A stretch of 64,000 nucleotides of DNA, taken from positions 431,763,921 through 431,827,920 of the forward strand of contig CM060900.1 of NCBI GenBank assembly GCA_030762935.1, read 5' to 3'. The stretch comes from Hymenopus coronatus. Taxonomy: Eukaryota > Arthropoda > Insecta > Mantodea > Hymenopodidae. The translations under genes and the position numbers were made by a program. Position 1 is the first letter of the stretch. Each line of letters opens with the position of its first letter. Under the pieces are notes generated by a model. That model was given only the letters and a program-made list of their open reading frames with translations, did not search any database and was not told the DNA's origin. Below are positions 1-12,381 of the stretch, one piece after another.

Positions 1-526
1 CTACTCCCGTGTCTCGGCTTTCTCCCCCATAGGTCCAGTTTGCCACGAAAGAACAAATTAGAATGATCCACCATTAATATGTATCCAGTTCCTTGTATAA
101 ATCGATGTTTAATAATTATTAAACGAAATAACTTACATAAATGTGTAATTTTTATCTGTTGAAATTAAGAATAGCAGAAGTTTTGAAATTGTAGGATTGC
201 TTCTGGTTTATGCCACATTCAGAAACCAATCATGTCGGAATCATAAAAAATACTCTTGGAAAACCAATTTCAACAATATCAGAGAAAAATGTTGTGTAAT
301 GAACAGAATACAGAACTCTTCTAATAACTTCATTTTAAAATATTTAAAGCCTTCATATTTATTCTTTCGGTCCGCAGTACATAAAAAATCACCAAATACT
401 CGCAAATTGCGGAAATCCTGCTAAGATATCCGGATTGAAAATAGGTGGCATGAATATGAAAACCATCTTAACCCCAGGCTTAACATATATCGAAATATTT
501 AAAGTCTCCTTAGTCCTCCCTTATAA
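1..526. other. AT-rich stretch without a recognisable gene
   Basis: Only short open frames occur here, with no domain or splice pattern I recognise. Confidence 0.6.
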
Positions 527-780
527 CAGTGTTTTTTTATTGTTTCCTTTATATAGCCCTCTTTAGCATCTAAGGTCATATCGGGGCTTTGCACTTGAAA
601 CAACTTTAAATAATTTTCTTTTCAAACACACAAACATTCACTCTCACATACATATTTCTAGACTCTGTGGGGCATAGGGAATAATTCTAGATAAAGAAAA
701 ATTCCCTGCCCCAGCCGGAAATCAAACCCGGGACCTCCTGGTGAGAAGTCAGCTCGCTGACCACTCGACCACGGAGGCAG
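527..780 (-). repeat. tRNA-derived SINE, family B, minus strand
   Basis: Read on the minus strand, a tRNA-like head begins near 780 with an A-box-like GTGGTCGAGTGGTCAGC, followed by a B-box-like GGGTTTGATTTCC. The body and the 3' end (TATGACCTTAGATG then GGGCTATATAAA) match a second copy at 45137-45419 on the plus strand, including a variable GT-rich stretch in the middle. That shared structure defines the family. I found no convincing target duplication. Confidence 0.75.
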
Positions 781-1495
781 TCATAATGGTGTTTTTTTTT
801 TTTTTTTTTTTTAATTGTTGTAGATTATAAGAATTATAAAAATTGTTTGAGTATTTTCCTACATACGCACCAGAATATTATCTTTGACAAAAATATATAG
901 ACATTTTTTTTTGAAAAGGTCTAGAGTATTTAATTTAGGTATCACCAAGATGCCACATTCCTCATCTGGGGAATACGCTTAACACTGTTGTTGGCATTGC
1001 GCGTTATTAACTGAACGAAGTAACACAAGTTTTCAACTGCGTCTCTTGCAAGTGGCTGTGTTTATCTACATCTTTTTTAAGCAAGTGAGACCACTGAATG
1101 TTTACGGTTAGGGGAACACCATAAGAGTGGCCACACAACGCTTATTTATGAGAAACAACACCAAAAATGCTGAAGTGGTAGCAGGTGTCCACATAAGCTT
1201 AACACTCGTAAAATGAGTAAGTGATGGCGATTTTGACATCGTCTTTCTAAGAAGAATGAAACCGAAAGGAAGTAGTTTGAAGTTATTTATTGCGCCTGAC
1301 TAATCGAAGTCTCCATGGGGAGAGAGGGGTGGCTCTTGAGACAGATTTTGAGGAATTAGGGACCCCGCCCTTATACTGTTTTTCACGTCAACCTTCCCTG
1401 CCTACGGCGTCAGAGCCAGTGGGGTCTGATGATACATGAAATGAAATAATTGGGAAAGGAAACTTTAGAAGGAAGCGTTCCAGGCCTAAGTTTAG
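781..1495. other. AT-rich stretch, no gene seen
   Basis: A T-run at about 790-811 follows the SINE head. The GC-richer patch near 1320-1440 may be repeat-derived, but I cannot place it in a family. Confidence 0.5.
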
Positions 1496-1690
1496 AATGC
1501 CCACCTCGCATTTTTTTTCTTATTTTTGCCTTTTTTCCACTTTCCCTACATTTTCTTTATTTGTCTATTTGGTTATCTACCTTTTTTTTTTTTTTTTTTT
1601 TGCACTTTCAATACACACATATACACATTTACAAGCATACCCAAGGAGGGACTTGAACCATGCCACGAAGCACCAAAGTTAGGCACTTAG
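1496..1690 (-). repeat. SINE-like repeat, family C, minus strand
   Basis: The reverse complement reads CTTTGGTGCTTCGTGG, then a B-box-like GGTTCAAGTCCC, then an A-rich body with GTAGGGAAA. The same order is found on the plus strand at 37655-37825 and 43255-43420. The adjacent 1725-1790 stretch (CGAGATTTGAACCTGG) may be a further tRNA-like head on the minus strand. Confidence 0.6.
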
Positions 1691-1799
1691 GAGGTCAGAA
1701 CGGAACTGAAAAAAATTCTGTACTAGGGACGATGTCCGGGCGAGATTTGAACCTGGAACATCTATGCTTTGACGAATTAAGTTCCCATTTCGGTAGGAC

Positions 1800-3489
1800 C
1801 CAGATTGAAATTCCTGTTATTTGTGTTATTCTTTTCTTGCATGCATCTCGGGAAGTGAGTACTTCAATGAAGCATTTTTGCGTTTGCCAAATATAGAAAA
1901 ATATCTTACACCTTCAAATCCTCGAATTTGAATCACAAATGTCGCTGCAATATACTTGGAACAACAGTTATGTTTATGATAATATTTTTGTTTCTCTAGA
2001 TTATCTATTTTTTTATTATAGATATCGAACTCTTGTAGAAAATGTAGTTCTAGATAGCGTTAAATCTGTTTTTGTCCTTCACAACTATCAGAGCCAATTT
2101 TGGCCAAAATACTGAATGGGTTTCAGATATGAAACTGTTCTTGTAGTGACAAAAACGTAAATCTCGTTTCTGGGAAGGCACAAATAAAAGTAATCCCACA
2201 GATTTCAAACAGCGTAGCATCTTGTGCTAAAACAAAGGTTTTCTTTCTGATACTGTCTTTACAGGACTAATTATTATCTTGGTGTACACATATTACGGAA
2301 CAGCATGATTACTCTGTAACGTTTTGTTCGAATGGAGTCATATATTGACTGCCAGATTCATTTTAACTAGAAATTTCCTTGTGCCATTGTTGATAACAAA
2401 TTAAAATATATAACTTGCCAAAAAAATTTAAGGAACACGAGGTTCGAAATTTCAAATATCTATATTTCTGTACTGATTTTTCTGAAAGTGTTATTGTGAT
2501 TGTAATGTTTATATGCAAATATGAACACCAACTTCAAATTGGATAAATACTTTGGAAGATATAAATTAGTCATACTTTTTATCGTGTAAATTGTTGCGTA
2601 GTCAAAATATCCCACGCACCTCAAAATTTGAGAAACTTGATTAATATTTTCTGAACTTGACCTATGAACCACACACAACACTATACAGAGGTATATTTCA
2701 ATAACTTTGTTTACTGAATTAATGATACTTTTTAATGTTAGAAACTTTAGTCTCTAAAGTTAATTACTTTTTATACAAATATGTTTTGAAAAATTATTGG
2801 CGTGAGGATAATTTTGCCATTTTTAATATTATAATAGAGATTTCTGCACATTCTGGGAAATTTTAGTTGTGTTTAGGCGCTTGGAACATTATCAATAGAT
2901 GTGAATATGTAGTTTTGAAAAAGGTATTATATATGTAAATAACTGTAGAGGAGAGTAAAATGTTGATTTTCTATACATACCCAAACCTTTCAACAACTCT
3001 TTGTAACAAAAAAACAATTTTTGAGTTTTTGACCAATAATTTATAATCAAAATTTCACCGCCAGTATCCCTTAAACATTCTGGGATCATGTTGGGAAAAA
3101 GTTTGTCACATATAATGATGGGACCCTGATTCCATCAATACCTCGATACTCGGTGGTATTGAAGTAGGCATGTTTAGTACTTTGAGATAAACCCTCAATA
3201 ATCTCGCATTACTTTTAAAAGTTAAGTTTTGTGCTACTAAAAGTTGTTGTCTTCAACTTTATGCTAGATAAGGAGTAAAGATTTCACGTTATTGTCTCGC
3301 ATGTGTTTGTCACTATGAGTTTCTGGAATGAAGTGTTTGATAGACGTTGTGCCATTTCCTTGTGGGTGAATGAATTCAACATAGCATTGAGTCCTGTATC
3401 TAAATAAACCGTGCAAAATAATGGGGGACGGATTAGAGATACTCATGTAACATGCGCTGTTAACTCATTTGTGAACAAAGCTGTTATAG
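1800..3489. other. AT-rich intergenic sequence
   Basis: Several frames of 60-73 codons are open by chance. None shows a conserved motif, a signal sequence with a plausible gene around it, or splice-flanked coding sequence. Confidence 0.6.
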
Positions 3490-4790
3490 CTGACATATAA
3501 AGTCCCCGAAGTATCCGACCTAACAAAGCAAGCACAAACATTTGGGGGGAAACAGCTTTATTTCTCTACATAGTCTCCTTTCAGCTCGATACACTTTTCC
3601 CAGCAATGTTAAATAGCTTCGATACCTGTTTATGGTGCAAACTATCGAGGTCTGCAAAATAGCCATGAACTGCAGACTTCACCTCTTCATTGTTGGCAAA
3701 TCTTCTACCATCAAACACTTTCTTCAAGTTTGGAAACAAAAAATAATCAGAGGGGACTAAATGTGGCAAATAGGGTGCATGAGGAAGCAATTCGAACGTT
3801 AACTAATTGATTTTGGCCATGGCGATTATGGACGTGTGAAGTGGTGCATTGTCTTGATGAAACAAAACTTTCTTTTCCTCTAAATGCGGCCGTTTTTTCC
3901 TCGATTTCATCTCTCAAACGCTGTAACAAGTTCGCATAATATTCACCATTGATTAATTTTTCTTTTTTGAGATAATCAATGAACATTATCTCGCGTGCGT
4001 CTCAGAAAACTGAGGCAATTACCTTGCCTGCATATGGAACTGTTTTTGCCTTCTTTGGAGCCCATTTTCCCCTTCCAATCCACTTTTTGATTGTTTTTTC
4101 GTCTCAGGTGTGAAGCGGTGGACCCAAACTTCATTCATTGTTATGAATTGATGCAAAAACTCAGCTTTATTGCAGTCAAACATTCCCAAACACTCGACTG
4201 AAACATCTTCACAACGCTGTTTTTGTTCTATTAGGAGCAAACGCGACACCCACCTTGCACACAACTTTCTCATATACAAAATTTCAATCAGTATGCGATG
4301 TACCGAACTTTTTGGAATGCCTGCAATGTATGCTAGCTCGCGCACTTTCAGTCGACGGTATCCAATACCGTTTTGTGGATTTTCTTTGAAACTTATGGAC
4401 TGGTAACCTCATTTGGTTGATCACTGCGATGTTCGTCTTGGCAGCTCGTACGGCCGCGCTTAAACACTGCCACCCAATATTTTACTGTTGTAAACTAAGG
4501 ACCAGACTCCCCCAAAGTAGAATCTAGCTCGGCTTTCATATTAGTTGGCCTAAGACCTTTCAAATGCAAGTACTGTATCAAATAACGATGAACAGTTTTA
4601 TCCATGCTTACAAATTGGCTGAGAGCATTCACTAATGATGGGTGCCAAACAAATGCTAAACAATGTAAAATCGTCAAACTTCAAATTTAAGCATTCTAAG
4701 GTTGGTACCTTTTACCATTGTTGTTGATTGAAACAACAAACGCTAACTATACGTCATGTCGGGTACTTCTGGGACAGCCACTGTACTTCA
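3490..4790 (-). mobile_element. Decayed mariner DNA transposon
   Basis: A mariner-like transposase relic (3581-4605, minus) is enclosed by imperfect terminal inverted repeats. The core at 3503-3518 and the reverse complement of 4758-4773 agree at 14 of 16 positions (CCC-x-GAAGTA-x-CCGAC). The total of about 1.3 kb is normal for mariner. The TIRs and coding region have both decayed, so this is an old non-functional copy. The outer ends are approximate. Confidence 0.8.
3581..4605 (-). pseudogene. mariner transposase relic
   Basis: The frame starts at the methionine near 4605 (MDKTVHRYLIQYLHLKGL), the N-terminal helix-turn-helix region of mariner transposases. It then moves through shifted frames: KSSVHRILIEILYMRKLCARW (written here as separate motifs KSSVHRIL and MRKLCARW), TMNEVWVHRFTPETKKQSK, FIDYLKKEKLINGEYYANLL and VPSDYFLFPNLKKVF, ending at 3581. 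About 340 residues is the usual family length. At least three frameshifts are needed. The first catalytic aspartate region reads NEVWVH instead of the usual DETWVH, and the PDLAPSD-type motif reads PHLVPSD, so catalysis would be lost. It belongs to the Tc1/mariner superfamily, probably an irritans- or mauritiana-like group; I cannot choose between them. Confidence 0.85.
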
Positions 4791-4849
4791 AGTTTCTGCA
4801 ATATTTAGGTTAGCTTGATGACTCATTCTCTGGCTCTATGTAGATTTAT

Positions 4850-5210
4850 GAGGGTGGTTTGATAAGGCTGGTAAATTTCCATGAAAGAAAGGAACATATT
4901 TTTTGCGGTTTCATGGTTGGTATGCTTGATTATTCAAAATATCGTATAAAAATTCAACAATATACAACGTAGAGTTCATTGCTGACAACGATCTGAATTG
5001 TCAATGTGTCGACTGCAATTGAAAATGGAGCAAACCGAATTTCGTGCTGTTATTAAACATTTTCATTTGATGGATTGCGTTGCTGCACAAATCAAAACAC
5101 AAGTGGATGAAGTCTACGCAGCCTCTCCACCATCTCTGAAGGCCATTTACTTTTGGATTAATGAATTTAAATGTGGTCGGACAGGTACAAAGCGTGCTCT
5201 AGCTGTCTAA
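4850..5210 (+). pseudogene. Second mariner-like fragment: 5' end and N-terminal domain
   Basis: A coding frame begins with ATG at 5025 (MEQTEFRAVIKHFHL) and continues through the paired-like helix-turn-helix region, with YFWINEFKCGRTGTKRA before a stop at 5210. This is the N-terminal DNA-binding domain of a different mariner lineage from the neighbour. The leader upstream (GAGGGTGGTTTGATAAG near 4851) looks like a mariner terminal sequence. Catalytic domain sequence is absent downstream, so the copy is 3'-truncated. Confidence 0.75.
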
Positions 5211-5439
5211 TCCGATTTTAGGGCGCTCTTTTTACGCTTATTTGCCCCTTTATATATGCAAAGTCCCCACATTTATTGGAAAATTGATTTAAGTGACACA
5301 ACAAATTCGTAATTATAATTTATTTAAAAAAAAAAAAACCATATACCATTCTTACCGAAATAAATTAGTTATCCAGTCGTTTTATAAGCTTTTAATACAC
5401 AGTATACATATTACGCATTGGTTCTTCTTTTAAGTGCTT

Positions 5440-5525
5440 AAAGCCCGTTTTAATACACAGGGCACCGCAGTCGATGATAATGATGATGCATGGAATGAAG
5501 ATGGAACACCGGTGGAATGTCACAG
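5440..5525 (-). repeat. SINE family A fragment, minus strand
   Basis: The run GGCACCGCAG followed by GATGATGATG and ACACCGGTGGAATG matches the minus-strand SINE at 38258-38507 (GGCACCGCAGGCGGTG, GAGCACCGGTGGAATG). The tRNA-like head is missing. Confidence 0.55.
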
Positions 5526-5699
5526 CGGAGTAAACAGCTGCGAGTGCCTTACTTAAGTTTATAGGAGAACAGTTGGAGCACCGGAACGACAGTCGTGTGT
5601 TGTGGATGTTACTCTCGTGTTTCTACGGGGGAAGGGAAATCGCTTCCAATATTACGCTATCAACCTGGTAACAACTGTTTACACCTAATATTCTTGTAT

Positions 5700-5848
5700 C
5701 CACTCATTTCCGACATTGTTCCCTCGTTTCCTTTATCACTGCGTTCATTCTGTGGTACCGGCTGACAGTCATGCCCGAAAGGCCCTGACTGCCACCCGGG
5801 GAGATAAGGAGGGTTCCATTAGTAGTTAAAGCGGGCGTTAAACACTAC

Positions 5849-5892
<44 letters not shown>

Positions 5893-7379
5893 AGGGTTCA
5901 GGAGGGAGTCTAGGATTTCTTTCTTATCTTCTCGGATTGTGTTTGGAATTGTATCTTAGAGGGGGAAAAGTCTCGTTTGGTCTTTGGGGTGAGTTGTGTT
6001 GTTCATATTGTTGGAGGAGCTGTGCCAATGTCGGTGTAATGAAGGGAGCCAAAGATATGTCAGTCTGGATGTTGGTGGACGTTTTGCAGGCTGGAGCTGG
6101 TGTTGGCTGTTGAAGAGCAGCCTCAATCCGGGCTAGTTTCCGGTAGAATTTTTTGGTGTGGTCAGGTGGTTGGTTTAAAATCAAGTGTGTCGTCAATTTT
6201 TGGAGGCCTTCGTCCAGAGATGTCTGTATCTCGGCGGTGGTGCGTAGCTGCAAAGTGCAGCTGGGAACGAAGGTCTCCAGTGTAGATGCGGTGGCGACGG
6301 TGGCTTCCTGAACATCGTGGAGTTCTGCCTCTAGGTTGTGGAGGCAGCGCAAGGATGCGTCCTGGGCGGCGGTGGTGATGGTGAAGGTGGATAGGGTTTC
6401 CTCTATCAAGGTCATTCCGGAGCTGAGTTCTCGGATCTGCGTGTTCAGATCCTGGATGGCATCCAGAATGGCCTTGTCTGCTGCGGCGGCTTGTGGTGGA
6501 GGTGCCTGTGGAGTGGTAGCGGCGGCAGGCAGGGGATGGTTAAAGTTGATGTCTTCTGTGTGCGTAGAGGTGGTGGTTGTTGTGGTCCTCGCAGTTTCGG
6601 TTAAGGGCGTGGCGGCGGAGGCTGGTGACAAGTGTTGAAGGCGGTGACTGCGAGGGTAATAAGGGCACTGCGCCTGTAGTGTGAAGTGGCCAAGGCCATC
6701 ACAGGTGGCGCAGTACCTAAATCGTGGGCTGCGCATTCAGCAGTCAGTCTGGGCGCCCCACAGCAGTGGCACCGTGGGGGCTCGGCGCAGGTGTCAGCGG
6801 TGTGGCCGAATGCGCGGCAGCGGGGCATGGTGAGGGTCGGGGTTCTCGGCTAGCCTCGATACTTAGGCGCCGCCCAAACGTGGGCAGGCCCTCGCGCAAG
6901 GCAGCATTGAGATCACCGGCCACGGCGAACACAATCCGCACTAGATGGGACATCCCCCTGGCGGATATTATCCTTGTGGCCCTCATTACTGAGGGTCATC
7001 TCTGGCGTGCTGCGGCGGTGATGAGCCTAGATGTACACCCCGGATAACAGCACTGTACCTCTCGAGGAGTAGCGGCGGTGGCGGCAGATGCTCTGGAGGC
7101 GTCGGTGCTGCGTTGTAAGCTACGTCGGTGGTGGCTGGAGGCTCTGGTGCTGAGGTGGTCTCGGGAGTAGAACCGGCATTTGCAGGGCTTCATCGGTGGT
7201 GGCTGGATGGCTGGCCGGCAGGTGCGGTTGCATCTGCCGGCATTCTACGGCGGCTGAAGGCGCTTGGGTGCCACGATGGCCGCGTTGCTGCGGCCTCGGC
7301 GGTTGCTGCTGAGGCACCCTGCTTCCGTTTCTTCTTGCTCATGTTCCTCTGCGGCGGTCACCTTCAGGTGTGAGGAATG
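5700..7379 (-). mobile_element. gag-only retroposon copy A (subfamily 3)
   Basis: The predicted start is ATG at 7342 (MSKKKRKQGASAA), a lysine-rich N-terminus. The proline/alanine-rich and pre-knuckle parts are broken by frameshifts. From 6736 to 5924 a 270-codon frame is intact: knuckle CATCDGLGHFTLQAQC, a long Thr/Gln-rich alpha-helical or coiled-coil region, and the end motif NETFPPLRY. The 3' region shares TGACAGTCATG and CCACCCG with copy D. A truncated SINE has inserted at 5817-5890. The low-coordinate end is uncertain. Confidence 0.8.
5817..5890 (+). repeat. 5'-truncated SINE family A with poly(A)
   Basis: The segment carries the family-A 3' end (TAGTTAAAGCGGGCGTTAAA) and about 40 A residues. 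A 9-bp direct repeat GGAGGGTTC flanks it at 5808-5816 and 5891-5899, as expected for target-primed retroposition. It sits in the 3' region of gag retroposon A, so it is younger than that element. Confidence 0.8.
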
Positions 7380-9014
7380 TTTTTTTTTTTTTTTTTTTTT
7401 TTTTGTAGTTCCAAGTGGAGGGGAAAAATCCACCTTAAGGACTAACCCGGGCTGGCATACCCGGAGCGTCGGGGTCTCCCAGAGTGGGCCTACCGACTAA
7501 AAAAACCCTCCACCGGTATTGAAAGTAAGGATGCTGCGGTACCGCTGTTGCACCCGCGCAGTCAAAGGTAAAGGTGAACTGGCACGCTGTGCGGCCGCCA
7601 GGGGAGACGGTTCTGCTAGCAGACCGGCTTGACCGAGGCCCAGCCGGCCCCCTTAGCAAAGTATAGGTGATGAATTGAGGAAATTGTAGGTGGTTAGGAT
7701 TTGTTGGTGAAACATGGGATTGGAAGTGCAGGGAGAGCTGCCACTCTCTCCCTGTTGTGATGATGTCGGTACTACCGGTTCTTCCTTCCCCTGGGGGTCA
7801 GACTGGTAGCGCTGTAGGTGAGGATGTCAGAGCTAATTCCTTTCTGAAGGTCATGTAGTTGCTAGGAGATGGACTGGAGTAGTTGACGTTGCAGCTCTCG
7901 GACACTCACGACCGAAGACTCAAGAGACTCCAGCCGCGAGCTCCGGTCGTCGCTGTCCTCGGCAGGTGGCTCTCTATGCGATCCAACTGGCGCTGGACAG
8001 ACGCAAGCACCTCGCCATGATCACCTGCAACACGTTCTGAATCCTGGTGCTTGGCCTCCAGTGCCGCGAGTCGTTCATTGGTTACCCTCTGAAGTTCCTC
8101 GAGACGGAGGCCGAGTTGGTGTGTAGCCGTCAGCATGGCGGCGATGTGCTGCTGGATGGAGTTCACGGTGTCCTTCCGGAAGGTATCCATTGGTGGAGAG
8201 ATGAGTTGTCAGGTGAAGCGTTTGGTGAAGAGTTGATTGGTGGTGAAGTTAGATGGTGCTGCTGTGGCTGATGTGGAGGTAAAGCCCTGCTCCGGGGATT
8301 CAGGGGGCACTTGGCTTGTCCTGTGTAGTGCGAGTTCCCGGGGCAGGTAGCGCAGTAGCGCCGTCGACGGCGCAGACCATGATTAGAGCAAGCAGCTGTG
8401 AGCAGGCTTGCCCCATAGTAATGGCACCTAGGTGCGGCGTGGCAATTCTCCGAAAGATGTCCGAAGCTGCAGCAGCGTCGGCAGGGGACCGGACGTTCGC
8501 TTCTGCTAGCCTCTCCACGTAGCTGTTGCCCTAACAGGGGCAGGCGTGCTGTCAAGGCAGCTTCAGGCGCGGACCCCAGGTGGAGGCGGACCAGCGATGT
8601 GGGTCCCCAAGGTGATGATATGCGGTTGTCCTTTACTGCAGAGGGCCAAAGGCGGCGTGCGGCATCCAGTACGAAGCGGGATGGAAGGTCCCTCGGGACC
8701 CCTATGACGACCACTGTATGACGGCCATCATGGTGACTTGGTGTCAGTGTGGTGCCCTGCTCCAGCGGAGAGTGATGCTGAACTAGAATTTAATGCATGG
8801 TTCCGGTGTGGCGGCGGAGAGGGCCGGGCCTGTTCCCGGTTGGGTCCCGGCACGACGGCTGAAGCAGTCGGCGGTTGGGGCCGTGCCTTTTCCCGGCTGG
8901 GTGCCGGCACGGCGGCGGAGGTTGTCGGAGGATGGGGCCGGGCCGGTTTCCTACTTGGTTCCGGTACGGCGGCGATGTCTCTTGTCGGAAGAGTTACCTG
9001 CTCCAGTACGGTAG
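7380..9014 (-). mobile_element. gag-only retroposon copy B (subfamily 1)
   Basis: The T-run at 7380-7404 is this unit's poly(A) tail. The 3' UTR (7405-7700) carries CCGGTGGAGGGTTTTTTTAG on the minus strand and short hairpins. Coding pieces are a pre-knuckle RNA-binding-like region and zinc knuckles at 8714-8163 (VGVPRDL-like start, CRRCCSFGHLSENC, CATCPGNSHYTGQAKC) and a coiled-coil piece at 8190-7906. The middle knuckle reads CHYYGASLLTAAC, with the second cysteine lost. A Pro/Ala/Arg-rich N-terminal repeat lies at about 8815-8975. The 5' end stops at 9014. Confidence 0.8.
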
Positions 9015-10404
9015 TTTTTTTTTATTGATTATGGGGGAAAATGCAACTGACGCCCTAACCCCAGGCAAGCCTGGGAGTGTGAGGCTCCCCACCCTGGACT
9101 CGAACCAGGGTGGCACTACTCACAAAAAACCCCCACCGGAAGTAGGAAGCCCGTGCCTGTCTGGTGCAGTACCGCATTAAGCACCTGCGCATTTCTAGTG
9201 ATAATGACGGCGAGTGATAGTGAAATTAGCCAGTGGACACACATGACTTGCGCCCTGAGTGCCCCTCTAGAGAAGTGGTTGGTGAAGATGAATGGTGATT
9301 TTCGGTGAATTTACTCAGTATTCTGAGTGGATCTGCTGGTGTTTTCGGAGTCGTCGTCCTTGCTGGAACCTGGATAAAGCGTCTCTTGAAATTGGAGTTG
9401 TGTATAACGGGTGTTATATGGAAACTGGTCGGCGGAATGGTGCTGCTGATTTGTGTGGTCCTGCTGAAGCTGCGCTTGGACACTGGTTATCCGGTTTGAC
9501 AGCTCAGGGGTGGAGGACTGTAGAGTGGAGATGGCGGCGGTGGTTGCAGCTTGTAGGTCCAGCAGCTTCCTGGAGATGACGCTGGTGAAGGCCTCTTCTA
9601 ACGCAGCTAAGCGAGCGCCGATATTCAGCATCTCCGCATGAAGGTCCTGAAAGGCATCCCTCGTCGCTGCGTCAATAGTGGTGTGGCGTCTGAGTTTTGG
9701 GTCTCCGGTGATCGTACTGGCTGCGGAGTGGTGCGCCCGTCCCTCGGGTAAAGGGGACACTGGGCCTGGCTAGTGAAGTGTCCGGTGCCACGGCAGATGG
9801 CACAGAACCGGCGACAGCGGCGGAGATCTTGCCCAGTGCACTGCGTCGTCAAGACGTTGGTCCCACAGTAATGGCACCGCGGCGCTGAAGTGCAGGCGTC
9901 TTGGCTGTGCCCGAAGGCAAAGCAGCGGCGGCAGGGCCGTTGGCGTTCCTGTCGGCTTGCTTCGACTGGCAGAAGTCGCCCTAATAAGGGCAACCCTGAC
10001 GCCAAAGCAGCTTCAAAGTCAGCCGGGTCCTGAAGCTCCACTCTTACCAACGGAGTTGGCCCCCGGTCGCAGAAAATGCGGGTGGCCCTCAAGCATAAAG
10101 GCCACTGCGACTGCGAGAAGATGCCGGGTGGAAAGGTGCCGAGGGACCCCCCGTACCACCGCACTGAACCGGGGCGGCAGTTTGAAGCTCGGCGGAGACG
10201 GTGATGTAGGTAGCAGCAACTCTGGTCGCAGTTGCGGCAAAGCTACACTGGCGACTGGCGGCGAAAGGAAGTTTGCCTCAGCCGGTGGAGACGGAGGTAC
10301 TGCATCCTCGGCGACTGCTGGGGGAGTAATGCTGAGTGCTGCCGTAGCAGCGTCGGTTCTGCGCTGCCTCTTCTTCACCATTGTGTGTGTCGAGAGAAGG
10401 TTAC
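9015..10404 (-). mobile_element. gag-only retroposon copy C (subfamily 2)
   Basis: The tail is the T-run at 9015-9023. The 3' UTR includes a tRNA T-arm-like hairpin near 9095-9118. The coding frame begins at ATG 10381 (MVKKRQRRTDAATAAL) and is split between frames: N-terminus 10381-10019, pre-knuckle plus three knuckles 10164-9625 (CRRCFAFGHSQDAC, CHYCGTNVLTTQC, CAICRGTGHFTSQAQC), and coiled coil 9760-9311. The 5' end at about 10404 reads CCTTCTCTCG on the minus strand, like copies D and F. Confidence 0.85.
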
Positions 10405-12381
10405 TTTTTTATTTATTTATTTATTTATTTATTTTTTTTTTTTTTGGAAAGGGGAGACAGAGAGAGTTGGAAAGTAGAAAGAATGGCTTATTTCGCCATT
10501 GGGTGAAGTGCGGTTTTGGGATGGGAAGTATCGGATTCAAAGGAGGTGTCAAGGTATAGGGAGATTCCGCTGAGCACCCTCGTAAGTGCGGCGGTTAGCT
10601 GCTGGCCGAATTGGCGGCTCAGCAGAAGGTAGCGGTAGTTCAGAGTGACAGTCATGACCGAAGCCCTGGCTGCCACCCGCGGAGTAAAGGAAGGTTTGAT
10701 AGGAGAACAAGGTGTCTTTAGTTTCTGTTTATTTGGTTTTTATTAATATAGGCTTTGTTGTTGGTGTGCTGTTTTTTGGGGACTTTTCGCAGGGGAGGGA
10801 AATTTTCGTTGAGTCGGTCCAGGTCATTGGCTGGTTGTTGTGAAGTACTGTGATGAAGTGGTGTGAATAAGTCAGTAAGTGAAGGGGAAATTAAGGGCAA
10901 AAAGGTCAGGGCAGTCTGTGAGGTTGTGTCCATAGTCTGTCTGCTAGTTCGTGGGTTTTTGGTGGCGTCAGCATTACTGGTCAGTAGTCTGTTGTTTACT
11001 GCTGAGGTCAGGCTGGTAAGGCTGTCGTCGAGTGATGTCTTTGTGGCCGCTGCATTCAGTTGTGTGGTGCAGCTGGTGGCGAAGTTCCGTAGTGTGGTTG
11101 CGGTGGCAACGGTTGTCTGTTGGAGGTCCTGGACTCTGGCCTCAATAATGTGTAGTCTCCGGGGTAGTGTGGCGTGTGTCTCGGCAATAGCAGTGGTGAC
11201 GGCAGACAGCGCCTCCTCTAGTAATGCCAGTCGGGCGCTGATGTGCAGGATCTCGGAATGAAGGTCCTGCACGGCATCCTTAATGGCATTGTCAGTTGGC
11301 GCTTCTGGTGCTGGTTGCGGTGGAGTGTTGGTGATGAACTTGTAGTGTCTGCTGGAGGTGATGCGGTGGTGACTGGTCTTGGATGTGGTGGTCGGCGTCT
11401 GTTTGGTTGGAGCGGGCACTGCGCTTGCCCCGTGAAATGGCCGAAATCATCACACGTCGCACAGTACCTGCGGCGGCGACGAAGGTTATTCTGTGCATTC
11501 GGCAGTGAGGCTGCGGTAGCCACAGTAGTGGCAGCGCGGTGCAGCACTGCAAGCTTCAGCGGTGTGGCCGAATGCACAGCAGCGGCGACAGGGGAGCTGG
11601 CGACCACTTCTGCTCGCCATGACTGTGTGACGGCGACCACAAAAGAGCAGACCGTCAGTCAAGGCTGCCGTGTAGTCAACTGGGTCGGCGAGTTCTAGGC
11701 GGACCAACGGTGTTGGGCCCCTCGAACTTGTGATGCGGGAAGCCCGTATCACTGAGGGCCACTGATGGCGAGCTGCTGCGGTGATGATGCGGTGGGGGAG
11801 GTCCCGCGGAACTCCCGGGATCACCGCGCTGTGCCTCGCAGGAGGCACAGGTTGGCTGGACTGCGGCGGCTGAATTGAGTAAGGCTCGGTCGGAGTGGCG
11901 GTGGTTTGTAGTAGTCCGACCAACGGCAGTGGATCCAATTTCGGCGTGGCGGTGATGGCATCCGGTTTGGAAGTGGTGAATGTGACACTTCCGCTTGTTA
12001 CCGGAGTTTGTGTGTGCTGCGGTATCTGAGATGATGGAGTTGGAGCAGGATCTGAGGTTGTAATAGCTGGAGTTGCTGCCAAAGGCAGCGTCGGCGTCGG
12101 AGTCCTATCGGGTTCTGAGGATGCGGCGGTGGACGTTGGTGAAGGGCAGTTGACGGGTGCTTGAGGCAGCGGCGACCAGCGTTTGCGCTGGCGGTTGCCC
12201 GGCCAGAGCGGGAGCTAAAACAGGGGAAACCGTCCAAAACGCGCTGCCGTTCCTCGGCGAAGTCGGCGGCGACTCACCATGTTCAGGTGAGGATGCCGGT
12301 GAGGTTGCGGCGGTAATCCTCTGCTTGCGGCGACCTTTCTTCTTCGTCATCTCGGCGAGTTCGTCCCCGGTCCGAGAGAAG
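10405..12381 (-). mobile_element. gag-only retroposon copy D (subfamily 3)
   Basis: The tail is the A/TAAA-rich run at 10405-10445. The ATG near 12350 gives MTKKKGRRKQRITAAT. Coding pieces are 12082-11486 (pre-knuckle with VIPGVPRDLPHRI, then CRRCCAFGHTAEAC and CHYCGYRSLTAEC), 11640-11218 (CATCDDFGHFTGQAQC) and a 233-codon helical tail 11419-10718 ending NENFPPLRK. The pieces lie in different frames, so it is non-functional. Of the seven units it is the longest, with a long 3' UTR. Confidence 0.82.
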
